In this document: positions 9,446 to 19,010 of the stretch, piece by piece
How the letters are laid out: each line of letters opens with the position of its first letter
Position numbering within the stretch: position 1 is the stretch's first letter
The notes under the pieces: generated by a model
Told to the model about the DNA's origin: nothing
Databases searched by the model: none
The model's input: the letters and a program-made list of their open reading frames with translations, nothing else
Assembly: GCA_964432875.1 (NCBI GenBank)
Contig: CAYSPJ010000003.1
Location: 38,149-102,148 of the forward strand
DNA length: 64,000 nucleotides
From: JACJYE01 sp964432875
Lineage (GTDB): Bacteria; Bacteroidota; Bacteroidia; Chitinophagales; Saprospiraceae
Direction: 5' to 3'
Program-made: the position numbers and the translations under genes

Positions 9446-10051
9446 GCTCAATACGCCAGCCGGGAGGGGATGTACCTTCACCGCGAGGCTTATGATGCCT
9501 TTTTGCGCATGCACGCGGCGGCTAAAAAAGAAGGCTTGGAGCTGCGCATCCTTTCCGCGGCACGCAATTTTGACTACCAGAAAGGGATTTGGGAAGCAAA
9601 GTGGACTGGCGCACGCGCCGTGGAGAATGGCAAAGACGCTGCTAAAGCCTACCCCGACCCCGAGCTGCGCGCCCTGAAGATACTGGAATATAGCTCCATG
9701 CCCGGCACCTCCCGCCATCACTGGGGGACAGATATGGACCTCAATGCCCTGAACAACGAATATTTCGAGACGGGCTATGGGCAAAGGCTCTACCAGTGGC
9801 TGGTGCAAAATGCTCCGGCTTATGGTTTTTGCCAGCCTTATACCCCCAAAGGGGATCAGCGCCCGGATGGCTACAACGAGGAAAAATGGCATTGGTCATA
9901 CTTGCCGCTGTCCCGCCCGCTTGCCCAGCTCGCCCGGGAGCAATTGAAAAACGAGATGATCGAGGGCTTCAAAGGCGCCGAAGTAGCTGTACGTATCGGC
10001 GTAGTGCAAAAGTATGTGTTGGGTATCAATGAGGAATGCCTGCCGCGCTAG
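9446..10051 (+). CDS. VanY-type D-alanyl-D-alanine carboxypeptidase (M15B), 5' end lost in gap
   Basis: The reading frame is open from the gap to 10051, giving about 201 C-terminal residues in frame from base 9447. The start codon and any signal peptide are in the gap. It is a zinc carboxypeptidase of the M15B family that trims D-Ala from peptidoglycan stem peptides. Zinc ligands are recognisable as the histidine and aspartate of GTSRHHWGTDMDLN and the histidine of EKWHWSYLP. The preceding arginine-containing RILSAARNFDYQKGIWEAKW is the family's substrate-side motif. Length beyond the gap fits the catalytic domain alone. The apparent frame running through the Ns into the upstream gene is meaningless because the gap length is arbitrary. 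Confidence 0.88.
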   Translation, partial: AQYASREGMYLHREAYDAFLRMHAAAKKEGLELRILSAARNFDYQKGIWEAKWTGARAVENGKDAAKAYPDPELRALKILEYSSMPGTSRHHWGTDMDLNALNNEYFETGYGQRLYQWLVQNAPAYGFCQPYTPKGDQRPDGYNEEKWHWSYLPLSRPLAQLAREQLKNEMIEGFKGAEVAVRIGVVQKYVLGINEECLPR

Positions 10052-10215
10052 GCACTGGGCTAAGCGGCCACCTAAAATGGCGCCCCGTCTGAACGAGGCC
10101 AAGCGTGGAGGCAATCAACAATCGCCCGCAAGATTTCCAGATGAAGCGCAGCGGCATACGAAATTGAAACCAGCCGTGTTTTAGCATCTTAAGCCTTGGC
10201 GAAAAGCCTTAACCA

Positions 10216-11703
10216 ATGAATAAAACCTACCAAATCGATGCCGGCCAGTTGGAGCTGGAGGACATCGGCAGCATCTTAAAAGCGGGCTGCCATATTGTGC
10301 TTTCTGCTGAAAGCCGCCAGGCCATCCAGCACTGCAGTGATTACCTGGAGCGCAAGCTGCGGGATTCTGACGATTTATTCTACGGCATCAATACTGGCTT
10401 TGGCTCTCTGTGCAACATCCATATCTCAAAGGAGCAGACGCAGGCATTACAGCACAAGCTGGTGCAGTCTCATGCCTGTGGCATGGGCGATGCTGTACCG
10501 CAGGACATCATCCGCCTGATGCTGCTGCTGAAAATCAAAAGCTTGTCTTACGGCTACTCTGGCGTACGCCTGGAGTTGGTGGAGCGCTTGGTTGCATTTT
10601 ATAACAACGGCGTCCTGCCCGTCATTTACGAGCAAGGCTCACTGGGCGCTTCCGGAGATTTATCCCCGCTGGCTCACCTCAGCCTGCCGTTGATTGGGCT
10701 GGGGGAGGCCTATTTTCAGGGCCGGCGGCAGCCTGCCCGGGAGGCACTGGCATCCTTAGGGCTAGCACCTTTAGAGCTCCGGGCTAAAGAAGGGCTGGCC
10801 TTGCTAAACGGCACCCAGTTCTCTTGTGCTTATCTGGGCTGGTGCCTTTGGCAAGGACAGCGGCTTGCGGTATTGGCCAACCTTTGTGCTGCCCTCTCTC
10901 TCGACGCTTTTGACTGCCAGCTCTCGCCCTTTGACGAACGCCTGCACGCTATCCGCCCGCACGAGGGGCAGGTGCGGACCGCAGCGGCCATCCGCCATAT
11001 CTTGACGGGCAGCGCTATGGCAACGGGTGAAAAAAAGCAGGTGCAAGACCCGTACGCCTTTCGCTGCATCCCGCAGGTGCACGGGGCTAGTTGGGGGGCC
11101 CTGGAACACATTAAGCAGGTGTGGCTCACCGAGGCCAATGCCGTGACGGACAACCCCAATATCTTCCCCGATTCCGATGCCATCCTCTCTGGCGGCAATT
11201 TCCATGGCCAGCCTTTGGCCCTCGCCTTGGATTACCTCGCCATCGCCCTGGCAGAGTTGGGCAGCATCTCGGAGCGCCGCGTCTATCAGCTCATCTCCGG
11301 CAACCGGGGCTTGCCGAGCTTCCTCATCGCCAATGCCGGGCTCAACTCCGGGCTGATGATCCCGCAATACACTGCGGCCTCCATCGCCAGCCAAAACAAA
11401 CAACTGTGTACCCCTGCTTCGGTGGATAGCATCGTAAGCAGCAACGGCCAGGAAGACCACGTCAGTATGGCCGCCAACGCCGCTACCAAGGCTTACCGGG
11501 TGGTGCAAAACCTGGAGCGCCTGCTGGCCATCGAGTGGATGACTGCCGCTCAGGCCATGGAGTTTCGCCGCCCCGCTACAACTTCGCCCTTGCTGGAAAG
11601 CATGCTCAAAATTTATCGCAGCATCGTCCCCCCCCTCGTAGAAGACCGCGTTTTGCACGATGATATGGAAAAAACAGTGGCCTTTATGCGGGAAATTAGT
11701 TGA
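10216..11703 (+). CDS. hutH: histidine ammonia-lyase
   Basis: A 495-residue member of the aromatic amino acid ammonia-lyase family, converting L-histidine to urocanate and ammonia. The self-processed MIO prosthetic group would form from A145-S146-G147 in GSLGASGDLSPLAH. The QSHACG stretch keeps the serine-histidine pair usual for histidine rather than tyrosine or phenylalanine substrates, and the downstream VQDPYAFRCIPQVHG and GNFHGQPLAL match HAL. Other hut genes (hutU, hutI, hutG) are not adjacent, so the pathway must be completed elsewhere or the enzyme acts alone. The upstream 160 bases show no clear promoter. The start is the first ATG in a conserved position. Confidence 0.94.
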   Translation: MNKTYQIDAGQLELEDIGSILKAGCHIVLSAESRQAIQHCSDYLERKLRDSDDLFYGINTGFGSLCNIHISKEQTQALQHKLVQSHACGMGDAVPQDIIRLMLLLKIKSLSYGYSGVRLELVERLVAFYNNGVLPVIYEQGSLGASGDLSPLAHLSLPLIGLGEAYFQGRRQPAREALASLGLAPLELRAKEGLALLNGTQFSCAYLGWCLWQGQRLAVLANLCAALSLDAFDCQLSPFDERLHAIRPHEGQVRTAAAIRHILTGSAMATGEKKQVQDPYAFRCIPQVHGASWGALEHIKQVWLTEANAVTDNPNIFPDSDAILSGGNFHGQPLALALDYLAIALAELGSISERRVYQLISGNRGLPSFLIANAGLNSGLMIPQYTAASIASQNKQLCTPASVDSIVSSNGQEDHVSMAANAATKAYRVVQNLERLLAIEWMTAAQAMEFRRPATTSPLLESMLKIYRSIVPPLVEDRVLHDDMEKTVAFMREIS

Positions 11704-11963
11704 CGAGCTAATGCCAGCAGTTCGTTACCCTAAATCCATGTGGAATTTGCCGATAACTTGTTGTTATGTAACGGCTTAAACTAGATTTGGGCTGAGTTTG
11801 CAGTCGGGGCGAAAGTTGCCATAGAAGACGAAGCCGTGGTATGACCCTGCAAATTCACTCCCCAACCCTCACTCCTTCACCCCTTCCCTTTCCACTACCT
11901 TCGGGTGTTGAATGGTAATCTTTAGCTTCAGGCCTTAAGCTCGGCCACAAATCTCACGCTAAA

Positions 11964-13454
11964 TTACCCCAGCAAGCCGGCGGCCAGATAGAGCAGCGCT
12001 GTTGCGCCGCCCGCCGCCAGGGCATAAGGCAGCTGAGTGCGCACATGGTCGATGTGGTCGGTGGCCGAAGCCATCGAAGAGAGGATGGTGGTATCGGAGA
12101 TCGGGGAGCAGTGGTCGCCAAAAACGCCCCCGCCTAGTACCGCGGCGATGGTCATATACATATCGGCCCCCATCTCCCTGGCCATTGGTACGGCGATGGC
12201 GATCATGATTGCAAAAGTACCCCAGGAGGTGCCAGTAGAAAAAGCGATGAAGCTGCTGACTATGAAGACCACCAGCGGGGCCATCTGAGGCGATATCCAG
12301 GCGCGGGCCACATCGGCTACGTACTGGCCCGTTTCCAGTTGTTTGCATACCGCTCCGATGGCGAAGGCCAGCATCATCAGCAAAGCCAGCGGCATCATGC
12401 CGGAAATGCCTTTGAGCGTAAGCTCGATCATTTCGCGGGTGCGCATGATGCGCTGGCTGCGGTAGAGCAGCATGGCTGCTACGATAGAGGTCAGCACTGC
12501 CGTCAGCACTGCCGTGGAGCCAGAGCCTTGCCCGACGGCAAAGAGCAAGCGGCGCAGCAAGGCCGCCTCGGGCATTTTTTCCATCGCTGAAGGCCAGCCC
12601 GTATAAGCCAGCATGACCGGCATAAGCAGTACCATAATTACTATGGGGATGACCATGTTGTAAGCCCGGGGGATCACGCCTTCCACTGGTTTGACATCGG
12701 TGAGCTCTTCGGCCAGCATGGGTTGCGCGCCATCGGCCAGCAGCTTGCCTTCTTCACGCACCCGGCGCTCGGCCCGCGCCATGGGGCCATAGTCCTTTTT
12801 GAAGAAGATAATCAGCAATACCAGCCCTAGTGCCAGAAAAGGGTAAAAATTGTAGGCCAAAGCCCGGAACATAGTCGCAAAAGGATCGCTAAAGCCCTCC
12901 GCGACGAGCAGCGACATAATGAATGCCCCCCAGCCGTTGAAGGGGATGATGATGCTGGAAGGGGCAGAGCTGGAATCGGCGATGTAGGCCAGCTTTTCCC
13001 GTGAAATGCCCAGCTTGTCGAAGATGGGGCGGTAGAGCGCCCCTACCGTCAGTACGGAAATACTGGATTCTACGAAGATGAGCAGGCCGGTCAGCCAGGC
13101 AAGGAACTGCACCACGATGCGGTTGCTGCCTGCTTGCCGCTTTTCATAGCGCTCCAGTAGCCGGTTGACCTGCCGGATGAAGCCTTCCACCCCCCCTGAG
13201 CGCTGGATGAAGATAATGAGCGCGCCAACCAGGGCACAAAACATAATGGTGCGCGTATTGCCCGGGTCCTTAAACACATCAACCAGCGCCTCGATGGTAC
13301 TGAAACTGGCCTGGACCGGCGCATAGCGCTCGATGATGAACCAGCCCAGCCACACGCCAAAAAGCAGGGAAATATGCACCTGCTTGGTGCGGATGGCCAG
13401 CAATATGGCGATGACGGGCGGCAGCAGCGATAGGAATCCGTAAGGGTGTTCCAT
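11964..13454 (-). CDS. NhaC-family Na+/H+ antiporter
   Basis: A polytopic inner-membrane protein of 496 residues from the ATG at 13454 (MEHPYGFLSLLPPVIAIL). The frame is open further upstream to 13577, but that would overlap the end of the neighbouring CHAT gene and add a non-membrane tail, so the shorter start is chosen. About 11-12 hydrophobic segments are visible. Motifs include ADSSSAPSSIIIPFNGWGAF and, near the C terminus, FSTGTSWGTFAIMIAIAVP and GDHCSPISDTTILSS, which are characteristic of the NhaC family. It probably exchanges sodium, or an amino or organic acid, for protons. The substrate cannot be read from sequence. It is downstream of the CHAT gene on the same strand. Confidence 0.9.
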   Translation of the reverse strand: MEHPYGFLSLLPPVIAILLAIRTKQVHISLLFGVWLGWFIIERYAPVQASFSTIEALVDVFKDPGNTRTIMFCALVGALIIFIQRSGGVEGFIRQVNRLLERYEKRQAGSNRIVVQFLAWLTGLLIFVESSISVLTVGALYRPIFDKLGISREKLAYIADSSSAPSSIIIPFNGWGAFIMSLLVAEGFSDPFATMFRALAYNFYPFLALGLVLLIIFFKKDYGPMARAERRVREEGKLLADGAQPMLAEELTDVKPVEGVIPRAYNMVIPIVIMVLLMPVMLAYTGWPSAMEKMPEAALLRRLLFAVGQGSGSTAVLTAVLTSIVAAMLLYRSQRIMRTREMIELTLKGISGMMPLALLMMLAFAIGAVCKQLETGQYVADVARAWISPQMAPLVVFIVSSFIAFSTGTSWGTFAIMIAIAVPMAREMGADMYMTIAAVLGGGVFGDHCSPISDTTILSSMASATDHIDHVRTQLPYALAAGGATALLYLAAGLLG

Positions 13455-13548
13455 CTTCTTTTGGGCTAAAGATAATATGCTTGGCCTGATTCCCTCGCTT
13501 TGGTGGCCAAAAAATGCGCTTTTGCCGCTCCGCGAAGCATTGGGCCGG

Positions 13549-16404
13549 TCAGGAAACAGCAAGGCTGCGTGCCCCAAAGCGCCGCCAAAGGCCGGTGGCT
13601 GCCAGCAAGCCGGCGGCGGCCAAAAGATAAAACGGCCAGCGCGGGCTGGCCGCTGGCGTAATGATGGGCGACATGTCGCCGCTCAGGGTAAATGCCGCCC
13701 AGAAAAACGGATGGGCTTTTTGGGGGGGAGCCTCCGCCAGATAAGCCAGTTTGGCCTGGTGCATGGCCTCGTCTTTGGGCAGTTGCTGCTGTAGGTTTTG
13801 GTAGAAAAGGCGCATGAAGGCAGCGGTCTCTTGATCGCTCACCCGCCAGAGGGTGGACACCAGGCTGCGGGTGCCGGCATAGGCAAAGCCGCGCGCCAGG
13901 CTAATGGCGCCTTCGCCCCGGCGCAGCTCGCCGATGCCGGTTTCACAGGCGCTCAGCACGGCCATTTCGGCGGGTAGCCGCAGCCCGTACAAATCCTTGG
14001 CATAGAGCAGCGGTTTGTCTTTTGCGCCGGGCGTCGGGGTGAAGGCGAGGAATGAATAATCACCTTCGGCATCGTTGGCTTTGGCGTGCGTGGCCAGGTG
14101 GAGGATGCTGTACAAGTGGGCCTCTTGCAGGAAACGCTCGCGGGTGGCGCTTTTGCCTTTCCGCACTTGAGCATTGAGGATGTTTTTAACATGCATCACT
14201 TCTTCCTCGTTGCTGTAGAGCCTACTTAGGCTGATGCGCCTTTGGTCCAGTGTCTCTTTCCCGATAGCGGAAGAAGCGAAGGATGGCGCGAATGCCAGCG
14301 CTTTGCGCTGGTGGGGTGTGGGCGGGCTCTGGGCTTTCATCTCCATCAGCAGGCGCGCAGAATGCGCGTGGCTGATCTGGTGGCGATGCAGGAGATAGGG
14401 ATAAGCCGGCATAGAGGTTGCCGGGGCGGGCATAGCAAATAACAAAGCCTCAAACGGCAGGTACTCCAACACGCCATCCGGGATGATGATAAGGCGTTTA
14501 GGCAACAGCGGTTCCACTGGTGCAATGAGTTGTAGGTATAAGTGATGGGCATGTGCTTGGTAGTGCCCGAGCTGCTCTTCCGTTTGTGCGGCTACCCAGC
14601 CATAGATGCTTTCCCGCAGCCCTAAAACAGTGCTGTCCAGGCCATCATTCGCTATGCTGGTAAGGAAAGCTTGTTCTGGGGTGATGGCAAAGATGAAAAT
14701 ACGCTCTTTCCCCGCAAAGTACTGGATGAGGGCTTGGCCCGGTGCCAGCAATCCAATTTGTATTTCCGCCAGGGTAAGGGGCGGCGGGCCTTGTTTTAGC
14801 CGGTAATACTCTGGGAAGCTGCGTACGAGGCTATCCTCTAGTAGATAGTACGCCCGCTTGGCCTGAAAAACCTGGCTGTTTAGCTCCTGCGCCAAGTCTT
14901 CCTCCCCCCTCTGGTAATATTCATAACGCTGATTTTCCAGCCGGATGACTTCCTGCTTCAATTGCCGGTAGTGTGCCAACAGGTCATTGGGGAGGTCCTG
15001 CCGGATTTCAGCCCCGGCTTTTTGCACGGCCTCTTTGAGCAGGATCGCTTTGCTGAGCTCCGCATAAGCGAAAGCCTCTTCCAGGTCTTTTAGGTTCTTA
15101 GATTGCTGGTAGCGCGTATAGCAGTTGTTGATAGCGGCTTCAAAGATGTAATAAAAATCATTGAGCAAATAGGGTTTGACGCTAGAGTCTTCCAGGCTAT
15201 TTTTGATGATTTCAACCAGGCGGGTAGCCAAGCTGAAAAGGGTACCTGCCTGGTGCAAGTGGGCTTGGCCCTGCCCGGCTTCAAAAGCCTTTTGATGATT
15301 CAGCGCCTTGAAGTAAAGCATGGCGGCCAGCTGGCGCCGCGTGGCTTCATAGCCTTCAAAGCGGTGGCTATGGTCGGGGTCATACCTCATAATCGACAAA
15401 GCCTGATCAAGATAGCGGCCGGCTTGCTCAAATTGCCCTAAGCCAGTCAGGCAGGCGCCGATCTGGGCCAGCTGGCGGGCAGCCTGAGGGCTGTTTTTTC
15501 CATAGCTTCCCGAGAAGCCCTGGAATGCCAGCCTGGCGTATTTCAGCGCCTTGGCGTATTGGCCTTCCTGATAATAAGTATGGCTCAATATTTCCAGCCC
15601 CTTAACCGTTTCCAACCCATTTTTACCATAAAGCGGAGTACTCAGCCGGATGCTTTTGTACAGCATGTGGCGAGCGGTGTCGTATTGCTCCAGGCGCTGG
15701 TACATCAAGCCCATATCGCGATAAATCTGGAGCCTCGCCGTTTGATGAGCCGAATAATCTTGGTAATCATGAGCCAGCCCCAATGCCAGCTCAAAATTTT
15801 TGCGGGCCTGTGGATACTTGCCCAGGAAGCCGTAGCAATTGCCCAGGCTTTGGCGCAGGGCGATTGCTTCAGCCTCCTGGTTGAGCTTGTGCCGCTTGAT
15901 GATTTCCAGGCCCATGCCAAAGTATTCAATGGCGAGCAGATAATCCTCTTTGTCGTATAAATTGAGCCCGGCTAGCTGGTAAACCTCCAGGCGTCTGGCG
16001 GGCTGATGCTGGGCGGGCAGCGTTTCAGCGCAGTGGACTGCCTTTTTGAGATAAGCGATGGATTGGTTCAGGTTCTCTAATTTCCGGTGCGCCTTGCCCA
16101 GCAGCCGATAGAGGCTGAAGCGCAGGTCGCAACCTTGGGGTACTTGGTTTTCCAGGGCTTCAAGCACCGCCGCTACGGTTTGATATTCTTCCTGACCGAG
16201 CAAGCATTCTGCTGCGGCATACAGGTGGTCAACTGGTAAATCTGGCTGGCTAGCCAGCTGCTGAAGGCAGTCGAGCGTACAGCAAGCTGCGCTTTTGGCT
16301 GTTTTTTCAGCGGCTGGTTTTAGCTGAGGCAAAGCCACAGCTGAGGAGGTTAGTAGCACATAAAATAGCGAAATTGGTCGAATCAGAGCGCTTAGGTTTT
16401 TCAT
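13549..16404 (-). CDS. TPR-CHAT protein, membrane-anchored caspase-like peptidase
   Basis: A protein of 951 residues from the ATG at 16404 (MKNLSALIRPISLFYVLL, a signal peptide). An in-frame ATG 18 bases upstream is less likely because a promoter-like element sits just before it. Residues about 60-480 are tetratricopeptide-type helices. The C-terminal third is a CHAT domain, a caspase-fold peptidase. Counted from 16422, the catalytic pair is H779 in HLATHAKAND and C826 in VLSACETGIGE, followed by GAISLARGFAYAGTRS. A final hydrophobic segment (FYLLAAAGLLAATGLW) anchors it, placing both TPR and CHAT domains probably in the periplasm. CHAT domains occur in bacterial immunity and signalling, but no effector gene such as a gasdermin is next to it. 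The partner is unknown. Confidence 0.92.
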   Translation of the reverse strand: MKNLSALIRPISLFYVLLTSSAVALPQLKPAAEKTAKSAACCTLDCLQQLASQPDLPVDHLYAAAECLLGQEEYQTVAAVLEALENQVPQGCDLRFSLYRLLGKAHRKLENLNQSIAYLKKAVHCAETLPAQHQPARRLEVYQLAGLNLYDKEDYLLAIEYFGMGLEIIKRHKLNQEAEAIALRQSLGNCYGFLGKYPQARKNFELALGLAHDYQDYSAHQTARLQIYRDMGLMYQRLEQYDTARHMLYKSIRLSTPLYGKNGLETVKGLEILSHTYYQEGQYAKALKYARLAFQGFSGSYGKNSPQAARQLAQIGACLTGLGQFEQAGRYLDQALSIMRYDPDHSHRFEGYEATRRQLAAMLYFKALNHQKAFEAGQGQAHLHQAGTLFSLATRLVEIIKNSLEDSSVKPYLLNDFYYIFEAAINNCYTRYQQSKNLKDLEEAFAYAELSKAILLKEAVQKAGAEIRQDLPNDLLAHYRQLKQEVIRLENQRYEYYQRGEEDLAQELNSQVFQAKRAYYLLEDSLVRSFPEYYRLKQGPPPLTLAEIQIGLLAPGQALIQYFAGKERIFIFAITPEQAFLTSIANDGLDSTVLGLRESIYGWVAAQTEEQLGHYQAHAHHLYLQLIAPVEPLLPKRLIIIPDGVLEYLPFEALLFAMPAPATSMPAYPYLLHRHQISHAHSARLLMEMKAQSPPTPHQRKALAFAPSFASSAIGKETLDQRRISLSRLYSNEEEVMHVKNILNAQVRKGKSATRERFLQEAHLYSILHLATHAKANDAEGDYSFLAFTPTPGAKDKPLLYAKDLYGLRLPAEMAVLSACETGIGELRRGEGAISLARGFAYAGTRSLVSTLWRVSDQETAAFMRLFYQNLQQQLPKDEAMHQAKLAYLAEAPPQKAHPFFWAAFTLSGDMSPIITPAASPRWPFYLLAAAGLLAATGLWRRFGARSLAVS

Positions 16405-16419
16405 TTTGGCATATTTCGG

Positions 16420-16452
16420 CAAAATATAAGGCTTTTATCAGAAAAAACCAAA
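16420..16452 (-). promoter_or_regulatory. putative promoter of the TPR-CHAT gene
   Basis: On the reverse strand TTTG (16452-16449) precedes TATATTTTG (16428-16420) by 20 bases. The second element is one base longer than the TAnnTTTG consensus. Its position would put the transcript start just downstream of the ATG at 16422, which favours the ATG at 16404. Confidence 0.45.
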
Positions 16453-16526
16453 CTATCACATGTAAAAATGCCGACATATCGATATTTTTAACTTATGCAA
16501 TGTTTTCAGCATAGCTGAAAACCCGC

Positions 16527-16559
16527 TTTGCCCTATTTCCAAAAATTAGCGTAAATTCG
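16527..16559 (+). promoter_or_regulatory. putative promoter of the acyl-CoA dehydrogenase gene
   Basis: TTTG (16527-16530) and TAAATTCG (16552-16559) are separated by 21 bases, close to the Bacteroidota consensus apart from one mismatch in the -7 element. The start codon at 16611 would leave a leader of about 45 bases. Confidence 0.4.
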
Positions 16560-16610
16560 CTGCTGTATTGATGCAATTAGGTTGATTAGCCATAACTAAA
16601 ATAAAGACCA

Positions 16611-17801
16611 ATGTTTTTCGAACTCACCGAAGAGCAACTGGCCGTAAAAGAAGCGGCACGGGAATTTGCTCAAAAAGAACTCAAGCCTGGCGTGATCGAG
16701 CGCGATTCCAAAATGTTATACCCGGCCGAGCAGGTACGGCAGATGGCCGAGCTCGGCTTCATGGGGATGATGGTTTCACCGGAATATGGCGGCGGCGGGA
16801 TGGATACCCTATCCTACGTGCTGGCCATGGAAGAAATCTCGAAGGTGGACAATTCCTGCTCGGTCATCATGTCGGTCAATAATTCTCTGGTATGCTGGGG
16901 CCTGGAGGCCTACGGTACCGAAGCGCAAAAGGCTAAGTACTTGCCTAGGCTGGCTGCGGGCGAATGGATTGGCGCCTTCTGCCTTTCTGAGCCCGAAGCA
17001 GGCAGCGATGCCACCAGCCAACGCACCACCGCCATAGACATGGGCGACCACTACCTGCTAAACGGCACCAAAAACTGGATTACCAACGGGGGCAGCTCCA
17101 ACGTGCACTTGGTCATTGCCCAGTCCAATCTGGAAGCTGGCCACCGCGGTATAAATGTATTTATAGTAGAAACCTCCTGGGATGGCGTGGCTATCGGCGC
17201 CAAGGAAGACAAATTGGGCATCCGCTCTTCGGATACGCACACCATCATGTATAGCGATGTAAAAGTGCCCAAGGAGAACCGCATCGGCGAAGATGGCTTT
17301 GGCTTCAAATTCGCTATGATGACCTTATCGGGCGGCCGCATCGGGATCGCATCCCAGGCGCTGGGCATCGCCGGAGGCGCTTACGAGCTAGCCCTGGACT
17401 ATTCCAAGCAGCGCGAAGCTTTTGGTAAACCCATCAGCAAGCACCAGGCTATCGCTTTCAAACTGGCGGATATGGCTACGGAAATCGAAGCGGCCAAGCT
17501 GATGGTCTATCGCGCCGCCTGGATGAAAGACCAAAAAATGGACTACGACACAGCCAGCGCAATGGCCAAGCTATACGCGGCGGAAGTAGCGATGCGGCAT
17601 ACCGTTGAAGCCGTGCAGATCCATGGCGGTTACGGTTTTGTCAAGGAATACCATGTGGAGCGCCTGATGCGAGATGCGAAGATTACTCAAATCTACGAAG
17701 GCACTTCGGAGATACAGCGCATCGTCATTTCACGTAGTATCTTGCAGGGGCAGTTGTATCTGCCCATTTTTAACAGCTCGCTGGAACAACCGGCCGGATA
17801 A
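16611..17801 (+). CDS. acyl-CoA dehydrogenase
   Basis: A 396-residue FAD enzyme that introduces the 2,3-double bond in acyl-CoA thioesters for beta-oxidation or branched-chain degradation, passing electrons to ETF. All three family domains are present. The middle-domain signature is FCLSEPEAGSDA and the FAD-contact stretch is NGTKNWITNGG. The catalytic glutamate is the one in IYEGTSEIQRIVISR near the C terminus, the position used by short-chain (butyryl-type) enzymes rather than isovaleryl-type ones. The last 20 residues (LYLPIFNSSLEQPAG) are longer than usual. It is divergent from the CHAT gene and followed on the same strand by the M50 protease gene after about 60 bases. Chain-length preference is inference. 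Confidence 0.93.
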   Translation: MFFELTEEQLAVKEAAREFAQKELKPGVIERDSKMLYPAEQVRQMAELGFMGMMVSPEYGGGGMDTLSYVLAMEEISKVDNSCSVIMSVNNSLVCWGLEAYGTEAQKAKYLPRLAAGEWIGAFCLSEPEAGSDATSQRTTAIDMGDHYLLNGTKNWITNGGSSNVHLVIAQSNLEAGHRGINVFIVETSWDGVAIGAKEDKLGIRSSDTHTIMYSDVKVPKENRIGEDGFGFKFAMMTLSGGRIGIASQALGIAGGAYELALDYSKQREAFGKPISKHQAIAFKLADMATEIEAAKLMVYRAAWMKDQKMDYDTASAMAKLYAAEVAMRHTVEAVQIHGGYGFVKEYHVERLMRDAKITQIYEGTSEIQRIVISRSILQGQLYLPIFNSSLEQPAG

Positions 17802-17860
17802 TTGGGCTAAGCCCCAACCTCTGGCCGGCTTTCTGTGTTTGTTAGGAAAGTTTGCTGTCC

Positions 17861-19006
17861 ATGAGAGGAGGATTATTCCAGCTTGCCAGGGTTTTTGGCA
17901 TCCCAGTACAGGTCCATTGGTCGTTCCTGCTGGTTTTCGTTTGGGTCTTTTTCGCGGGCTCGTCCAATGGGAGTTGGGATTGGCACACCACTGGCTGGGA
18001 TTTCTTAATAGTACTGGCCTTGTTTGTATGCGTGGTGCTGCATGAGTTTGGCCATGCCCTGACTGCCCGGCGCTATGGCGTACATACGCACGACATCATC
18101 CTCTCCCCGATAGGCGGTGTAGCCCGGCTGGATCGCCTGCCCGACAAGCCGTGGCAGGAGTTTATGGTCGCCATCGCTGGGCCGCTGGTGAATATCGCTA
18201 TCGTGCTGCTGTTGGTAGCCGTATTTTTGCTGGGCCCTGAATCAGGTTACCAACAGTTCCGCAGTTTTTTTTATGACTTGCTCTACCCCGATAGCAATGT
18301 CTTTTCTGGCGAGGTGTCCCCGGTTTACGCTTTCTTTTTTGTGCTAATTATCCTCAATCTCGTCCTGGCTATCTTCAATATGCTGCCGGCTTTTCCTATG
18401 GATGGTGGGCGGGTTTTGCGGGCGCTATTGTCTATCCGTCTGGGCCGGCTGCGGGCCACTCGTATCGCCACCTACGTGGGACAGGGCTTCGCGCTGTTAT
18501 TGCTGGCCTATGCCGTCTGGAGCCTCAGCCCGATTACTGGTTTGATTGCTGTTTTCATCTTTATGATGGCGGCGAGCGAGTATCGTTCGGCCCGTATGGA
18601 ATCGCTAATGGACAACCACACGATTAGTGAGGTCGTGCGTCGCCAATTCACGCGCCTGTACACCAACGACTCCCTGCCCAAGGCTTTATCGCACTATCAG
18701 CAGGGCGTAGAGGACAGCTTCCTGGTTTTTGACGAATGGCAGAACCTGGTTGGGGTTTTACCTGAAAAGGCTTTGGCAGAGGCAGTTAAAGGGGAGGCGC
18801 CCTACCTGCAACCCGTAGGTGAATTGGTCAGTCGGCGCTACGAAGCGATGTTAGCTAGCGACCCGCTTAAGGTTATTTTCGCCAAAATTCACGGCCAAGG
18901 CTACCCGCTCCTGCCCGTGTATGAGCAAGGGGTACTGATTGGCGTAGTGGATAACCAGGCACTGGCTGATTTTATGCGCTTGCATCGGATGCGTGGAGTG
19001 AAGTAG
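17861..19006 (+). CDS. site-2 protease family protein (M50) with CBS-like tail
   Basis: A 381-residue intramembrane zinc metalloprotease. Zinc ligands are H61 and H65 of HEFGH, with E62 as catalytic base, inside a hydrophobic segment. The third ligand is the aspartate of LPAFPMDGGRVLRAL. Six or so membrane spans cover residues 15-250. The C-terminal 140 residues form a pair of CBS-like motifs (from MDNHTISEVV to VYEQGVLIGVVDNQALADFM), typical of the Rip3/SpoIVFB-like branch, which senses nucleotides or energy state. Substrates of this branch are mostly unknown. The ATG at 17861 is chosen over a TTG nine bases upstream. The gene is convergent with the YdjM-like gene across a palindromic repeat. 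Confidence 0.9.
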   Translation: MRGGLFQLARVFGIPVQVHWSFLLVFVWVFFAGSSNGSWDWHTTGWDFLIVLALFVCVVLHEFGHALTARRYGVHTHDIILSPIGGVARLDRLPDKPWQEFMVAIAGPLVNIAIVLLLVAVFLLGPESGYQQFRSFFYDLLYPDSNVFSGEVSPVYAFFFVLIILNLVLAIFNMLPAFPMDGGRVLRALLSIRLGRLRATRIATYVGQGFALLLLAYAVWSLSPITGLIAVFIFMMAASEYRSARMESLMDNHTISEVVRRQFTRLYTNDSLPKALSHYQQGVEDSFLVFDEWQNLVGVLPEKALAEAVKGEAPYLQPVGELVSRRYEAMLASDPLKVIFAKIHGQGYPLLPVYEQGVLIGVVDNQALADFMRLHRMRGVK

Positions 19007-19010
19007 TATC

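Noticed and set aside
9326..10051. One continuous frame running from the end of the upstream gene through the Ns into the VanY-type gene
   Set aside because: The 100-N gap has arbitrary length, so continuity across it carries no information. The start of the peptidase is simply missing.
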